A DNA stretch of 64,000 nt from JAPKEZ01 sp047638975 (GCA_047638975.1 JBLINB010000003.1:23251-87250), one strand, 5' to 3'. Positions 9,578 through 17,475 are shown, counted from the first letter of the stretch. Notes: generated by a model not told the origin, from the sequence alone. Numbers and translations are program-made.

Positions 9578-10513
9578 TTATTTAACGCGCTCGACGGTAT
9601 AGCCCATCTCTTTAAGCAGTTCATCGACGCCTTGAGGGCCAGCAAAGTGCAAAGCGCCGAAGGCATAGAACGTCATAGATTGCGGATGCGCTTTCATGCG
9701 TGCAGCGATGCGCTCGGCCATATTGAAATTGCGCTGAATGAGTAGTGCATCAAATGCAGCGATTTCTAATGCGCTAGCACCATCCAACTCTTTCTCGGCG
9801 AATGCCCACAAGGCATCGATATCACCGTTAATATAATGCTCAAGCATGATCTCGATATCGCTCTTTTCGTTAGATGCTTTGCTGATTGTTTTATCAATCG
9901 CTAGTCCGAGTAATTCTATTTGTTGCTCTTCGTTACCAAAAGCAAGTGCTGCAATTTGTTCTTCGATGGTTTCGATGCCACCGACTTCTTTGTCTTCTTC
10001 GCGTGCACGAATGGTTAGCTGTAAGTCAAGCGCTGTACCTTGCATGTATTGCATAGCATCCAGCAGTTGTAGCTGCATACCCACCATCCATGGGCGAAGC
10101 CCGTCAAGCATGGTCATCGTCATGCTTTTCGAAGTCACGTAACCTCTAATCTTCGCGTACATCTCTGGCGGTATCACATCATAAAGTTTGCTGCCGGCGG
10201 GCAGCATGCCCAGTTGAGCCACTTTGACGCCTAGCTCGAGCGCAGACTCTTTTAGTTCGGTGAATACAGCGTCGGATTCGGTAAACGCGGCAGCGACTGT
10301 TGGATGAAGCGTCGTCACCCGTGGGTCAGAGACGTGCATCGTGCCAAATAGATATGAAGTGTTCTCGCTACTACTCACTTTCCAGAGGACGGGCGGCGCC
10401 ACAGTAGGAGAACTGCTTTTTATATCTAGGCCAATGGCTGCCGGCGAACAGGCGCTAAATAGTCCAAAAGCTAAAGGTAGAATGATTGAACAAGATTTAA
10501 ACAGTTTATTCAT
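9578..10513 (-). CDS. TraB/GumN family lipoprotein
   Basis: 311 residues. A lipoprotein signal with lipobox FSAC is near residue 22. The TraB/GumN core follows: LWKVSSSENTSYLFGTMHVS (conserved GTxH), AFTESDAVFTELKES, and a C-terminal FYAFGALHFAGPQGVDELL (second conserved GAxH). The family is thought to be a Tiki-like metalloprotease fold, but bacterial substrates are unknown. The gene is convergent with pepE, leaving only 4 bases between stops, and divergent from the AI-2E transporter gene. Confidence 0.87.
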   Translation of the reverse strand: MNKLFKSCSIILPLAFGLFSACSPAAIGLDIKSSSPTVAPPVLWKVSSSENTSYLFGTMHVSDPRVTTLHPTVAAAFTESDAVFTELKESALELGVKVAQLGMLPAGSKLYDVIPPEMYAKIRGYVTSKSMTMTMLDGLRPWMVGMQLQLLDAMQYMQGTALDLQLTIRAREEDKEVGGIETIEEQIAALAFGNEEQQIELLGLAIDKTISKASNEKSDIEIMLEHYINGDIDALWAFAEKELDGASALEIAAFDALLIQRNFNMAERIAARMKAHPQSMTFYAFGALHFAGPQGVDELLKEMGYTVERVK

Positions 10514-10549
10514 TTGTTAAGTATAACGGTGCGTATTAACCTAGGACAA

Positions 10550-11605
10550 ATGCACAACACTAGCCGCACACTGATTGCCTTACTCGCAATTACCACAACC
10601 ATCCTGGTCGGTTGGGTATTGCATGTAGGGGCTAGTATTTTGCAGCCTCTAGTCATTGCATTTTTATTAGCATCGATGTTGCAGCCAGTAATCGTGCGTT
10701 TGGCCCGCCTCAAGATACCACCCACGATTGCGGTTATGTTTTTGGTAGCTTTAATTGGCTTAGGATTGGCACAAGCTGGTTTAATGCTGCAGTCGTCCAT
10801 TGCCGATTTTTTTGACAGCTCCGGAGCCGACACCTTAGTCGACGGCATTCGGCAGCAATTAGCGAAGTCATCGATTCCGCAACAGGTACAAGATTTAGTC
10901 GTTAACTCGCTCGATCAGGCCGACCTGCAAGGACTAGCCGGCGAGTTAATTGGCGGTGGCGTTGGTTTTGCGAAAGGGTTGCTATTGATCATGATTTACA
11001 TGAGTTTTATCTTTGCCGAACAAAAAATATTCAAGAGTAAAATATTGTCAATCGCCGGAGACCGTCAGGAAGAAGCTTCTGAAATGTTAGAAAAAATGGG
11101 GCGTGGTCTTCAGCGATACTTGTCGGTAAAAACCGTAGTGTCCTTACTCACCGGTTCATTGTGCTACTTGGTGCTGATTATGTGCGATGTCCCGTACGCA
11201 TTGATGTTCGGCTTGCTTACGTTCATGCTTAATTACATACCGACCTTTGGCTCTATTATCGCGGCATTCTTTCCGACGATTACTGCCCTTGGTAATGGAG
11301 AACCCTGGTCAGTGGCGCTGACCGTAATGGGCTCGTACCTGGCGATTAACTTAACTCTAGGCTCGTATATAGAACCCAAAATATTAGGCCGCGAACTGAA
11401 CTTGTCACCCCTAGTAGTGGTGGTGTCAGTAGTTGTCTGGGCGGGGATATGGGGCGTAGTTGGCGCATTCTTGGCCGTACCACTAACTTCAGCAATACAA
11501 ATAATGCTGCTAAGCTCTGAGCGAACTCGCTCAGTTGCTATTCTGCTAAGTATCGGTCCTAAAGCTTATTCGCCTTCGCCTTCGTCCTCTTCTTCAGGAT
11601 CGTAA
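10550..11605 (+). CDS. AI-2E family transporter (PerM-like membrane permease)
   Basis: 351 residues from the ATG at 10550, chosen because AGGA lies just upstream; an in-frame TTG at 10514 would extend it. The family pattern of about eight membrane segments is clear, with two N-terminal helices, a soluble coiled region (about 90-150), then GLLTFMLNYIPTFGSIIAA and SYIEPKILGRELNLSPLVVV, both characteristic. Members export autoinducer-2 or act as Na+/H+ antiporters, and the substrate cannot be deduced here. The Ser-rich C-terminus overlaps the next minus-strand gene by 40 bases. Confidence 0.9.
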   Translation: MHNTSRTLIALLAITTTILVGWVLHVGASILQPLVIAFLLASMLQPVIVRLARLKIPPTIAVMFLVALIGLGLAQAGLMLQSSIADFFDSSGADTLVDGIRQQLAKSSIPQQVQDLVVNSLDQADLQGLAGELIGGGVGFAKGLLLIMIYMSFIFAEQKIFKSKILSIAGDRQEEASEMLEKMGRGLQRYLSVKTVVSLLTGSLCYLVLIMCDVPYALMFGLLTFMLNYIPTFGSIIAAFFPTITALGNGEPWSVALTVMGSYLAINLTLGSYIEPKILGRELNLSPLVVVVSVVVWAGIWGVVGAFLAVPLTSAIQIMLLSSERTRSVAILLSIGPKAYSPSPSSSSSGS

Positions 11606-12033
11606 ATTTCGTGCGAATCGTTTTTCAGAGGCTTTAGCTTTTGATAAATCTCTTGGGCCATTTCTGCGTCACCTTGGTGCAAGGCTAATTCAAGTTGCAA
11701 TAAAGTGTCGGCTAGGTGCAGCATGCGCCGCTTAAAGTTAAGCTTAAACTTGATCTCTTCGATGCCGCTAGATTCGCCTTTGAAATCAGGGCAATAAGGC
11801 AGAGCGTCGATAGCCCCTTGCTGCATTGCTTGAATATGCACAATGCATTGCGCATGGTCGTCGGCGTTAGACAGTAATTTACGTGCAGCACGCATGTTGT
11901 CTTTTAGTTCTTCCATGATTTCTTCGAGTTGCGAATCGGATGATTCGCTGCCCGGGTCTTGTGAAAAACTTATAGTTGTAAAACCAGCAAGAAGTAGAAT
12001 CGAGAGTAAAGCTATTGAGAAGAGTTTTGTCAT
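11566..12033 (-). CDS. Cytochrome b562-like exported protein
   Basis: 155 residues with a signal peptide ending near FSQD. The mature part fits the four-helix cytochrome b562 family along its length: LEEIMEELKDNMRAARKLL corresponds to the first helix with the Met haem ligand, ADDHAQCIVHIQAMQQGAID to the second, and LALHQGDAEMAQEIYQKLK then SHEIYDP to the last, carrying the His ligand. The C-terminal tail is very acidic. Periplasmic electron transfer is inferred; an apo four-helix protein of the same fold is the alternative. Recognition is from motif alignment by eye. Confidence 0.6.
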   Translation of the reverse strand: MTKLFSIALLSILLLAGFTTISFSQDPGSESSDSQLEEIMEELKDNMRAARKLLSNADDHAQCIVHIQAMQQGAIDALPYCPDFKGESSGIEEIKFKLNFKRRMLHLADTLLQLELALHQGDAEMAQEIYQKLKPLKNDSHEIYDPEEEDEGEGE

Positions 12034-12036
12034 GGT

Positions 12037-12118
12037 AAAAAAAAGGCCGCCGAAGTTTCATAGCGTATCAAGTTCAACCCCCACGGTGTCCATGACAAAC
12101 TAGAATCTTCGACGGACC
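12037..12118 (-). terminator. Possible terminator/attenuator between sigma gene and b562-like gene
   Basis: On the minus strand the arm at 12118-12107 pairs imperfectly with GGC-rich 12055-12045 across a loop of about 50 nt, followed by eight T residues (A run at 12037-12044). It lies after the ECF sigma stop and just before the b562-like start codon, so it could end the sigma operon. The long loop makes this uncertain. Confidence 0.35.
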
Positions 12119-12125
12119 AGAATGA

Positions 12126-12926
12126 CTACTTATCAGCATCCTGGTATAAATCTATTATATGCTTTTTTTGACTGCGCGAAAGATTTTCTGAAGTAATTTC
12201 CTTACAAACTTCTTTGGTCATGCTCAAAGTGTCAAATACTACAGAACAGCGCTGACACATGACTTCGTCCAGCTTTGGCGTGCTCGATTCTCCGCGATCG
12301 AGCGAATCCATTTTGAGGCTAAGTAGGTCTTGGCAAATCTGCATCGAATACTCTGTCGCCGGCACTGCTTTTTTCTCTAGAGTGCTTTCAAGCGCTCTGC
12401 GTAGCTTAAAACGTGCGCGGTGAATACGTGTTTTGACGGTGGCCACTTTGATTTGCATGATTTCAGCGATGTCTTTCATCGAGAAATCAAGAATGTCTGC
12501 TAAAACCAAAGGTGTACGGAAGTCAATCGGCAAGGTAGTAATTGCTTTTTCAACAGCATCAATAGATTCTTCGCGAATTTGGATACTTAAGGGTGTTTCT
12601 GACTTGTCATCTGGCACGCCCATAGATTCATTACCGAATGGCGCCAATTCTTCGAAAGATTCAATATGTTGCGGCTCATTAGCACGTTTGCGGTGAAGCC
12701 TTTGGCAGGTGCGTGCAGCAATCGTATAAAGCCAAGTGCGCGGGCTAGAGCGACCCTCGAAGCCGCTCCAACCCTTATATGCCTGCAAGAAAGTCTCTTG
12801 CAGGACGTCTTCTGCTTCGTCACCGTTGCCACAAAGTTTGCGGCTTAAGCTTAGAATCATCGCGCCATGCTCATCGAGCAGTAACGGGATGGCTTCGTCG
12901 CGCGGCAGCGAAGCAGTGATTAGCAT
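12126..12926 (-). CDS. ECF RNA polymerase sigma factor with cysteine-containing C-terminal extension
   Basis: 266 residues. Region 2 (GDEAEDVLQETFLQAYKGW, RTWLYTIAARTCQRLHRKR) and region 4 (ITTLPIDFRTPLVLADILDF, DIAEIMQIKVATVKTRIHRA) are complete. About 75 extra residues follow, with ICQDLLSLKMDSLDRGE and VMCQRCSVVFDT then a later Cys. This resembles a zinc-binding anti-sigma or CorE-type cysteine-rich domain fused to the sigma factor. The ATG directly follows the TAA of the upstream thioredoxin-like gene (zero gap), and no purine-rich ribosome binding site is visible at the usual distance, so translation is probably coupled. Sensing of thiol or metal state is inference. Confidence 0.88.
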   Translation of the reverse strand: MLITASLPRDEAIPLLLDEHGAMILSLSRKLCGNGDEAEDVLQETFLQAYKGWSGFEGRSSPRTWLYTIAARTCQRLHRKRANEPQHIESFEELAPFGNESMGVPDDKSETPLSIQIREESIDAVEKAITTLPIDFRTPLVLADILDFSMKDIAEIMQIKVATVKTRIHRARFKLRRALESTLEKKAVPATEYSMQICQDLLSLKMDSLDRGESSTPKLDEVMCQRCSVVFDTLSMTKEVCKEITSENLSRSQKKHIIDLYQDADK

Positions 12927-13952
12927 TTAGAAATCAGAATCGTCTTCGAATGGACTAGTGCCAAGAATGTCATCGATGACTTCTTGCATACGCTCGTCGA
13001 GTCCGCCTTGATCTTGAGCACGTTGTGCCCATACCTTTGCAGCATCTGCATCAGACAAATGCTCATTTAAGAAATAAGCTGCTGAAACATAGATGATGAG
13101 TGAATCTTCACCTGCTTCGACGTTGCCAGTAGCAACTAGCGCATCGGCCATGACGATAAAACTAGCGAGGTCTTCTTCAGACTGTAGCGAATTCATCTTT
13201 TCAAGGACTAGCATCAGCATTAAACCATGCTCATTCTTAGAATCTAGCTTAGTGATCAGCTCTTTGTCAGCAGCAGTCGGCGAAGTCGCCGCAAGTACAG
13301 CCTTCAGCATAGAAATCTTTTCATCAGCTTTTTCAGTAAGAGCAATACCTTGACGCACGATATCTGCAACGGTGCCAAGCCCAGGTGTGCCAGGCTCCAT
13401 TGAAGCAAGTTGCTTCATGGCCTTCAATGCTACAACGAGTTTATCTTCGGCAGCCTCGAACTCTTTTTCAAGCTCTTTGACGACAACTAGAGCTTTTATA
13501 CCTGTATCGCGCAGGCGTTGCACGTCTACAAAGTAATCAGCTGGATCCATGTCTTGATACCCAGTTTGACCAAGAGCATCACCATTCGGGTTTACAATCA
13601 TGACCGTCGGAAAACCGCGTACCGCGTACTTTTTCATCAACTCGTCGTTGCGCGCAGGGTTAGGTACGGCGGCTTTAGCTTCTTCGCCTTGAGGGAAGTC
13701 GAGTGAAACCAATACAAATTCTTGTTGGGCGGCAGTGTAAAATTCACTGTGCACGAAAACACGTTCGTGCAGTTTTGTACACCAGCTTCACCAGTCAGAG
13801 CCAGTAAAGTCGACGATTAGATTGCGGCCTGTTTCGGCAGCAACAGCAGCAGCTTCATCAAAGTCGGTGTACCATTTGGCACCAGACTCTTCTTGAGCAA
13901 TAGCTGTAGAAGATCCTGCAATAAGCAGGGCAAGAGTTAAGAGTTTTTTCAT
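12927..13952 (-). CDS. Thioredoxin-fold protein with in-frame TGA, probable selenoprotein
   Basis: Read through one TGA (13790-13788), the frame gives 341 residues. It has a signal peptide (MKKLLTLALLIAGSSTAIAQ), a thioredoxin fold with FTGSDW-U55-SWC58 as the redox motif, and GFPTVMI with the cis-proline (Pro115), then a helical C-terminal half. TGA occupies exactly the first cysteine of CxxC, as seen in the planctomycete GSDWCGWC family. A stem-loop suitable as bacterial SECIS begins 16 nt after it. Without readthrough only 54 residues would be made, and the remainder lacks the redox site. It is likely an exported thiol-disulfide enzyme. A sequencing error or a true nonsense mutation is the alternative. 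The ECF sigma gene follows without a gap. Confidence 0.75.
13750..13771 (-). promoter_or_regulatory. Candidate bacterial SECIS element
   Basis: On the minus strand a perfect 8-bp stem TGCACGAA/TTCGTGCA encloses the 6-nt loop CGTGTT. The stem starts 16 nt and the loop 24 nt after the TGA, with a G at the second loop position. Known bacterial SECIS elements have the apical loop about 16-37 nt after UGA with a G in the first two loop positions, so this fits. SelB binding is untested. Confidence 0.6.
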
Positions 13953-14018
13953 GTTAGATTAAGGGCTATCTGCCCATCCTATATAGATACGCTAAATAGT
14001 CGGTACAGTTAGCGCAAT

Positions 14019-14051
14019 AAAAAAAGTCACTAGAGTTAACTAGTGACTTTT
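14019..14051 (-). terminator. Intrinsic terminator of tRNA-Asn
   Basis: An 11-bp perfect stem (AAAAGTCACTA at 14022-14032 with TAGTGACTTTT at 14041-14051, 8-nt loop) is followed on the minus strand by a T run (A residues 14019-14025). It begins 5 bases after the tRNA 3' end. Confidence 0.85.
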
Positions 14052-14055
14052 GATT

Positions 14056-14131
14056 TGGCTCCTCGAACAGGACTTGAACCTGTGACAAGCTGATTAACAG
14101 TCAGCTGCTCTACCAACTGAGCTATCGAGGA
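14056..14131 (-). tRNA. tRNA-Asn (anticodon GTT)
   Basis: 76 nt on the minus strand, folding as a full cloverleaf: acceptor TCCTCGA/TCGAGGA, D-stem GCTC/GAGC, anticodon stem GCTGA/TCAGC around CTGTTAA (anticodon GTT), and T-arm ACAGG-TTCAAGT-CCTGT. The 3' CCA is encoded. It has its own promoter and terminator. Confidence 0.97.
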
Positions 14132-14143
14132 ATTGCGTGGCGA

Positions 14144-14172
14144 AGTATAGCGCAAATCCGCCGCTCTGACTA
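14144..14172 (-). promoter_or_regulatory. Promoter of tRNA-Asn
   Basis: On the minus strand TATACT (14149-14144) lies 17 bp after TAGTCA (14172-14167, four of six matches to TTGACA). The start point would fall a few bases before the tRNA. Confidence 0.55.
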
Positions 14173-14179
14173 CAAAAAA

Positions 14180-14593
14180 TTAAGCTGATAAGCGAATTAT
14201 TGAATTCAGCAGTCGTTTCAGGTTGAGTACCGACGCATTGGGCGCGAGGACGGCGTCCACACCACTTTTAGTGAGGCTACTGAATGTAAAACCATGGGTC
14301 GTATCAGTGACTAAAATCACGGCTGGCGGCTTACTTAGTTGCAGACATAATGCTGCGCAAGTGTTAAGGCATATACGGTTACCGTTACACGATTCAACGA
14401 GTAACAGGTCAAATGGCTCGCCTGTCCTTTCTGCGTGCTGCAATACGGCGGCGGCACCAGCGGGGCATGGACTGAAACAGGCCTCAACCTGTAGTTCGCG
14501 CAGTTGCTGCGGAAGTGAAGTGTTGCACCAAGTTTGTTCGCGTAATACTAACGCGCGCATTCCGGACAATGAATTATTGATGGAGATAGCCAT
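14180..14593 (-). CDS. Degenerate receiver-domain (CheY-like) protein
   Basis: 137 residues, a single domain with the alternating strand/helix pattern of a response-regulator receiver: RALVLREQ, PFDLLLVESCNG, PAVILVTDT and GVDAVLAPNASVLNLKRLL. The phosphoacceptor position in the LLLVES strand is not Asp, and the N-terminal acidic pair is missing, so phosphorylation is unlikely. A good ribosome binding site (AGGAAG, 7 nt) supports the start. It is downstream of accD on the same strand. The role is unknown; it may be a protein-interaction pseudo-receiver. Confidence 0.6.
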   Translation of the reverse strand: MAISINNSLSGMRALVLREQTWCNTSLPQQLRELQVEACFSPCPAGAAAVLQHAERTGEPFDLLLVESCNGNRICLNTCAALCLQLSKPPAVILVTDTTHGFTFSSLTKSGVDAVLAPNASVLNLKRLLNSIIRLSA

Positions 14594-14639
14594 TTGCTAC
14601 TTCCTTTATCGGCATTATTCACGAAAGCTGAAGTTAAAC

Positions 14640-15467
14640 TTATGCGCGGCGCCGAGAGCCCATATATTCGAGCAAAAGGCTTAGTTTCGCGCGCAACTCG
14701 CTGCGCGGTACGATGCAGTCAAGTTGCCCGTGCTCTAGCAAAAATTCGGAGCGCTGAAAGCCCTCAGGGAGGTCTTGGCGAATGGTGTTTTGAATCACTC
14801 GTGGACCCGCAAAGCCGATGAGGGCCTCTGGCTCGGCGATGGTGAAATCGCAAACGGTTGCGAAAGATGCGGTTACGCCACCCGTGGTTGGGTTGGTCAT
14901 TACCGAAATAGATAAGCCACCATTGTCAGAAAACTTTTTCAGGGCTCCGCATGTTTTGGCCATTTGCATGAGTGAGATGGAGCCTTCATGCATGCGTGCA
15001 CCACCAGAGGCAGAGTAAATGATTACCGGGATTTTGTTTTCAGAGGCCAGCTCAATCGCGCGTGTAATTTTTTCGCCTACCACTTCGCCCATCGAGCCAC
15101 CCATAAAGGTGAAATCAAGCACAGCCATTGAAACTTTTTTGCCTTCGATCTCGCAGATTCCGGCGAGGCAGGCATCGGAATTACCAGTGCGCTCTTGAGC
15201 TTTAATTATTTTTTCAGAGTAGGGGATACTATCAACGAAACCTAAGCGGTCTTCTGGCTTGAGTTCGGTAAAGTGTTCTACAAAGGTGCCAGGGTCGGCA
15301 GTGATTTCGATTCTCTTGCGTGCGCTGACAGTGCTATGAAAACCGCATTCCGTACACACATACAAATTTTGCTCTAGCTCTTTCGAGTAGATCATCTTGC
15401 CGCACGACTTACACTTGCTGAACAAGCCGCCGGGAACATCTTTCTTTTTACGAATGCGAAACGCCAT
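14640..15467 (-). CDS. accD: Acetyl-CoA carboxylase carboxyltransferase subunit beta
   Basis: 275 residues. AccD joins AccA in transferring carboxyl from biotin to acetyl-CoA, the first committed step of fatty acid synthesis. The N-terminal zinc ribbon is present (CKSCGKMIYS, VCTECGFH). The crotonase-like core follows with FTFMGGSMGEVVGEKITRAI, SASGGARMHEGSISLMQMAK, TNPTTGGVTASFA and GFAGPRVIQNTI. Length is typical. Its start overlaps the end of rpe by 20 bases, so the two are probably co-transcribed. Confidence 0.97.
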   Translation of the reverse strand: MAFRIRKKKDVPGGLFSKCKSCGKMIYSKELEQNLYVCTECGFHSTVSARKRIEITADPGTFVEHFTELKPEDRLGFVDSIPYSEKIIKAQERTGNSDACLAGICEIEGKKVSMAVLDFTFMGGSMGEVVGEKITRAIELASENKIPVIIYSASGGARMHEGSISLMQMAKTCGALKKFSDNGGLSISVMTNPTTGGVTASFATVCDFTIAEPEALIGFAGPRVIQNTIRQDLPEGFQRSEFLLEHGQLDCIVPRSELRAKLSLLLEYMGSRRRA

Positions 15468-16125
15468 TAGTACATTCTACCTTATTACGCAGTTCTTTGA
15501 GGGCATCTGGCATCGAATCAGCGCCATAAAGATAACTTCCGGATACGAAAACATTGGCTCCGGCGGCGATGCATTGGCCGATCGTTTTATCACTAATACC
15601 ACCATCGATTTGGATGTCGCCAGAATATCCCCATTCACGTAGTTGGCTTATTTTGCTAACCACTTCTGGAATAAAGCTTTGTCCGCCAAATCCGGCGTGC
15701 ACAGACATGATTAAGACCATGTCAATATCGTTTAGATATGGCTTAAGCACCGCTATTTCGCATGGTGGATTGACCGCGACCCCGGTTTTGCAGCCCGTAT
15801 CACGAAAGGTCTTTAGCGTCTCTTCAAAATTATCGGCGGCAGCTTCGTAATGAAAGCAAAGGATATCGGCACCAGCTTTGGCGTAGATATCAGCCCATTT
15901 CGCGGGCTCTTCGATCATTAAATGCACGTCTAGCGGTATGCCAGACACCTTCTTTATCGACTGTACTACTGGTGGGCCGATGGACAGATTAGGGACGAAA
16001 TGGCCGTCCATAACGTCGACATGGTGCCAGTCAGCGCCAGCAGCTTCGGCACGCTTTAATTCACTTTGTAAGTTGGTGAAATCAGCGGCAAGTACGGATG
16101 GAGCGATGCGAATGGGTAATTGCAT
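15448..16125 (-). CDS. rpe: Ribulose-phosphate 3-epimerase
   Basis: 225 residues, a TIM-barrel enzyme interconverting ribulose-5-phosphate and xylulose-5-phosphate in the pentose phosphate pathway. Family signatures: IAPSVLAADFTNLQSEL, HVDVMDGHFVPNLSIGP, LDVHLMIEEP, VHAGFGGQSFIPEV and IQIDGGISDKTIG, which include the metal His and catalytic Asp residues. Its 3' end overlaps accD. Confidence 0.97.
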   Translation of the reverse strand: MQLPIRIAPSVLAADFTNLQSELKRAEAAGADWHHVDVMDGHFVPNLSIGPPVVQSIKKVSGIPLDVHLMIEEPAKWADIYAKAGADILCFHYEAAADNFEETLKTFRDTGCKTGVAVNPPCEIAVLKPYLNDIDMVLIMSVHAGFGGQSFIPEVVSKISQLREWGYSGDIQIDGGISDKTIGQCIAAGANVFVSGSYLYGADSMPDALKELRNKVECTNGVSHS

Positions 16126-16161
16126 GATAAAAGTTTAGCAGAAGCGGGTAGGATACAGGGT

Positions 16162-16449
16162 ATGAAATGGTCAATACCACCGTTGCTCGAGCGTTATGCG
16201 GCATTTTTTGATAGCAGCCCTATTTGGGCGGTACTTCTTGCCATCGTGGTGATTGCATTGTTGCTATGGTTGATGCGCATAGCGATTCGCGTGTTTTTGT
16301 TTGCGCTGGTACTGCTAGCGTTGGTGATACTCGCTTCGTATTTTATTAATGGCGAAGACAACACTAACGACCGGATCCGTGAAAGCGTTGAGCAATCATC
16401 AGAGATTATTGATCAACGCCTTGAGAAAGAGCAGCCTAAGGGCGACTAG
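16162..16449 (+). CDS. Small membrane protein of unknown function
   Basis: 95 residues from the ATG at 16162, chosen because AGGATACAGGG lies just upstream; an earlier in-frame ATG at 16120 would overlap rpe. One long or two adjacent hydrophobic segments (about 20-65: IWAVLLAIVVIALLLWLM, LFALVLLALVILASYF) are followed by a charged tail predicted helical (NDRIRESVEQSSEIIDQRLE). No family is recognised. It abuts nrdB tail to tail with no gap. Confidence 0.6.
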   Translation: MKWSIPPLLERYAAFFDSSPIWAVLLAIVVIALLLWLMRIAIRVFLFALVLLALVILASYFINGEDNTNDRIRESVEQSSEIIDQRLEKEQPKGD

Positions 16450-17475
16450 TTAAAAGGACTTGTCGAATTCGACTTCGCCTTCGACACCCACTTGGTAGGC
16501 GGATACGCGACGTTCGAAGAAGTTAGACAACTCTTGCACGTCTTGCAATTCCATGAACTTGAACGGATTTCTGCTGCCGTAGTGTGTCTGCATGCCAAGG
16601 TTTTGTAGGCGTTGGTCGGCGCAGAATTCTAGGTAAGTGCGCATGTCGGTAATCGACAGCCCTGGGATACCCCCTTCAAGCAAGTCGGTGGCGAAATCCA
16701 TTTCGCATTCGACGGCTTCTTCCATCATTTCGATGACTTGCGCTCGCAAGTCATCATCGAACAAAGTCGGATGCTCTTCGCGCACTGTGGCAACTACTTC
16801 GAAGGCGAATTCCATGTGACAAGATTCGTCGCGGAAAACCCAGTTGGTGCCAGAAGCCAAACCATTAAGTAGGCCCTTCGAGCGCAAGAAGTAAACGTAT
16901 GCAAAGGCTGCAAAGAAGAACATGCCTTCGATGCAGGCGGCAAAACAAATCATGTTCAATAAGAAGGCGCGCCGATCTTCATCGGTTTTAATCTCATCTA
17001 GCTTGTTAATGGTATCAATCCATTTGAAGCAGAAATCGGCTTTCTTCTTAATAGAAGGAATGTTGTGAATTGCGGCAAAGGCTTCATTGCGCTCTTCTGG
17101 TTCAGGGATGTAAGTATCAAGTAGTGTCAGGTAAAACTGAACATGCAACGCCTCTTCGTATAGTTGGCGCGACAAGTAAAGGCGGCCTTCCGGAGAATTG
17201 ATGTGCTTGTAAAGATTAAGTACTAAATTGTTAGATACAATCGAGTCGCCAGTCGCAAAGAATGCAACCAAACGTTGAATCAAATGGCGTTCGCTTTCAG
17301 AAACTTTTTCGCGGAGGTCGACGATGTCGGTCGAAAAATCAACTTCATCTACTGTCCAGGTGTTTTTGATAGCATCCTTGTACATGTCATAGAACAAGGG
17401 GTAGCGCATCGGCCGGAGCGTTAGCTCAAAGCCGGGGTCGAGTATTGAGTGGGTAGCCATAGCTATTATTGGCAA
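16450..17475 (-). CDS. nrdB: Class Ia ribonucleotide reductase beta subunit
   Basis: 341 residues. It provides the diiron-tyrosyl radical for NrdA. Iron ligands and the radical tyrosine lie in YEEALHVQFYLTLLD (E..H...Y spacing as in E. coli E115/H118/Y122) and in FRDESCHMEFAFEVV. The C-terminal acidic/Phe tail (EVEFDKSF) is the usual NrdA-docking peptide. The gene overlaps the end of nrdA by 10 bases and shares its transcript. Confidence 0.96.
   Translation of the reverse strand: MPIIAMATHSILDPGFELTLRPMRYPLFYDMYKDAIKNTWTVDEVDFSTDIVDLREKVSESERHLIQRLVAFFATGDSIVSNNLVLNLYKHINSPEGRLYLSRQLYEEALHVQFYLTLLDTYIPEPEERNEAFAAIHNIPSIKKKADFCFKWIDTINKLDEIKTDEDRRAFLLNMICFAACIEGMFFFAAFAYVYFLRSKGLLNGLASGTNWVFRDESCHMEFAFEVVATVREEHPTLFDDDLRAQVIEMMEEAVECEMDFATDLLEGGIPGLSITDMRTYLEFCADQRLQNLGMQTHYGSRNPFKFMELQDVQELSNFFERRVSAYQVGVEGEVEFDKSF

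Noticed and set aside
12927..13754. Separate complete gene starting at 13754 with GTG
   Set aside because: It would begin inside the thioredoxin fold after the redox motif and lacks a signal peptide, while the frame extends upstream across a single TGA to a perfect signal sequence.
13990..14014. CGCTAA...TTAGCG dyad upstream of the selenoprotein candidate
   Set aside because: Only 6 bp with a 13-nt spacer; no matching promoter elements seen, so it could be chance.
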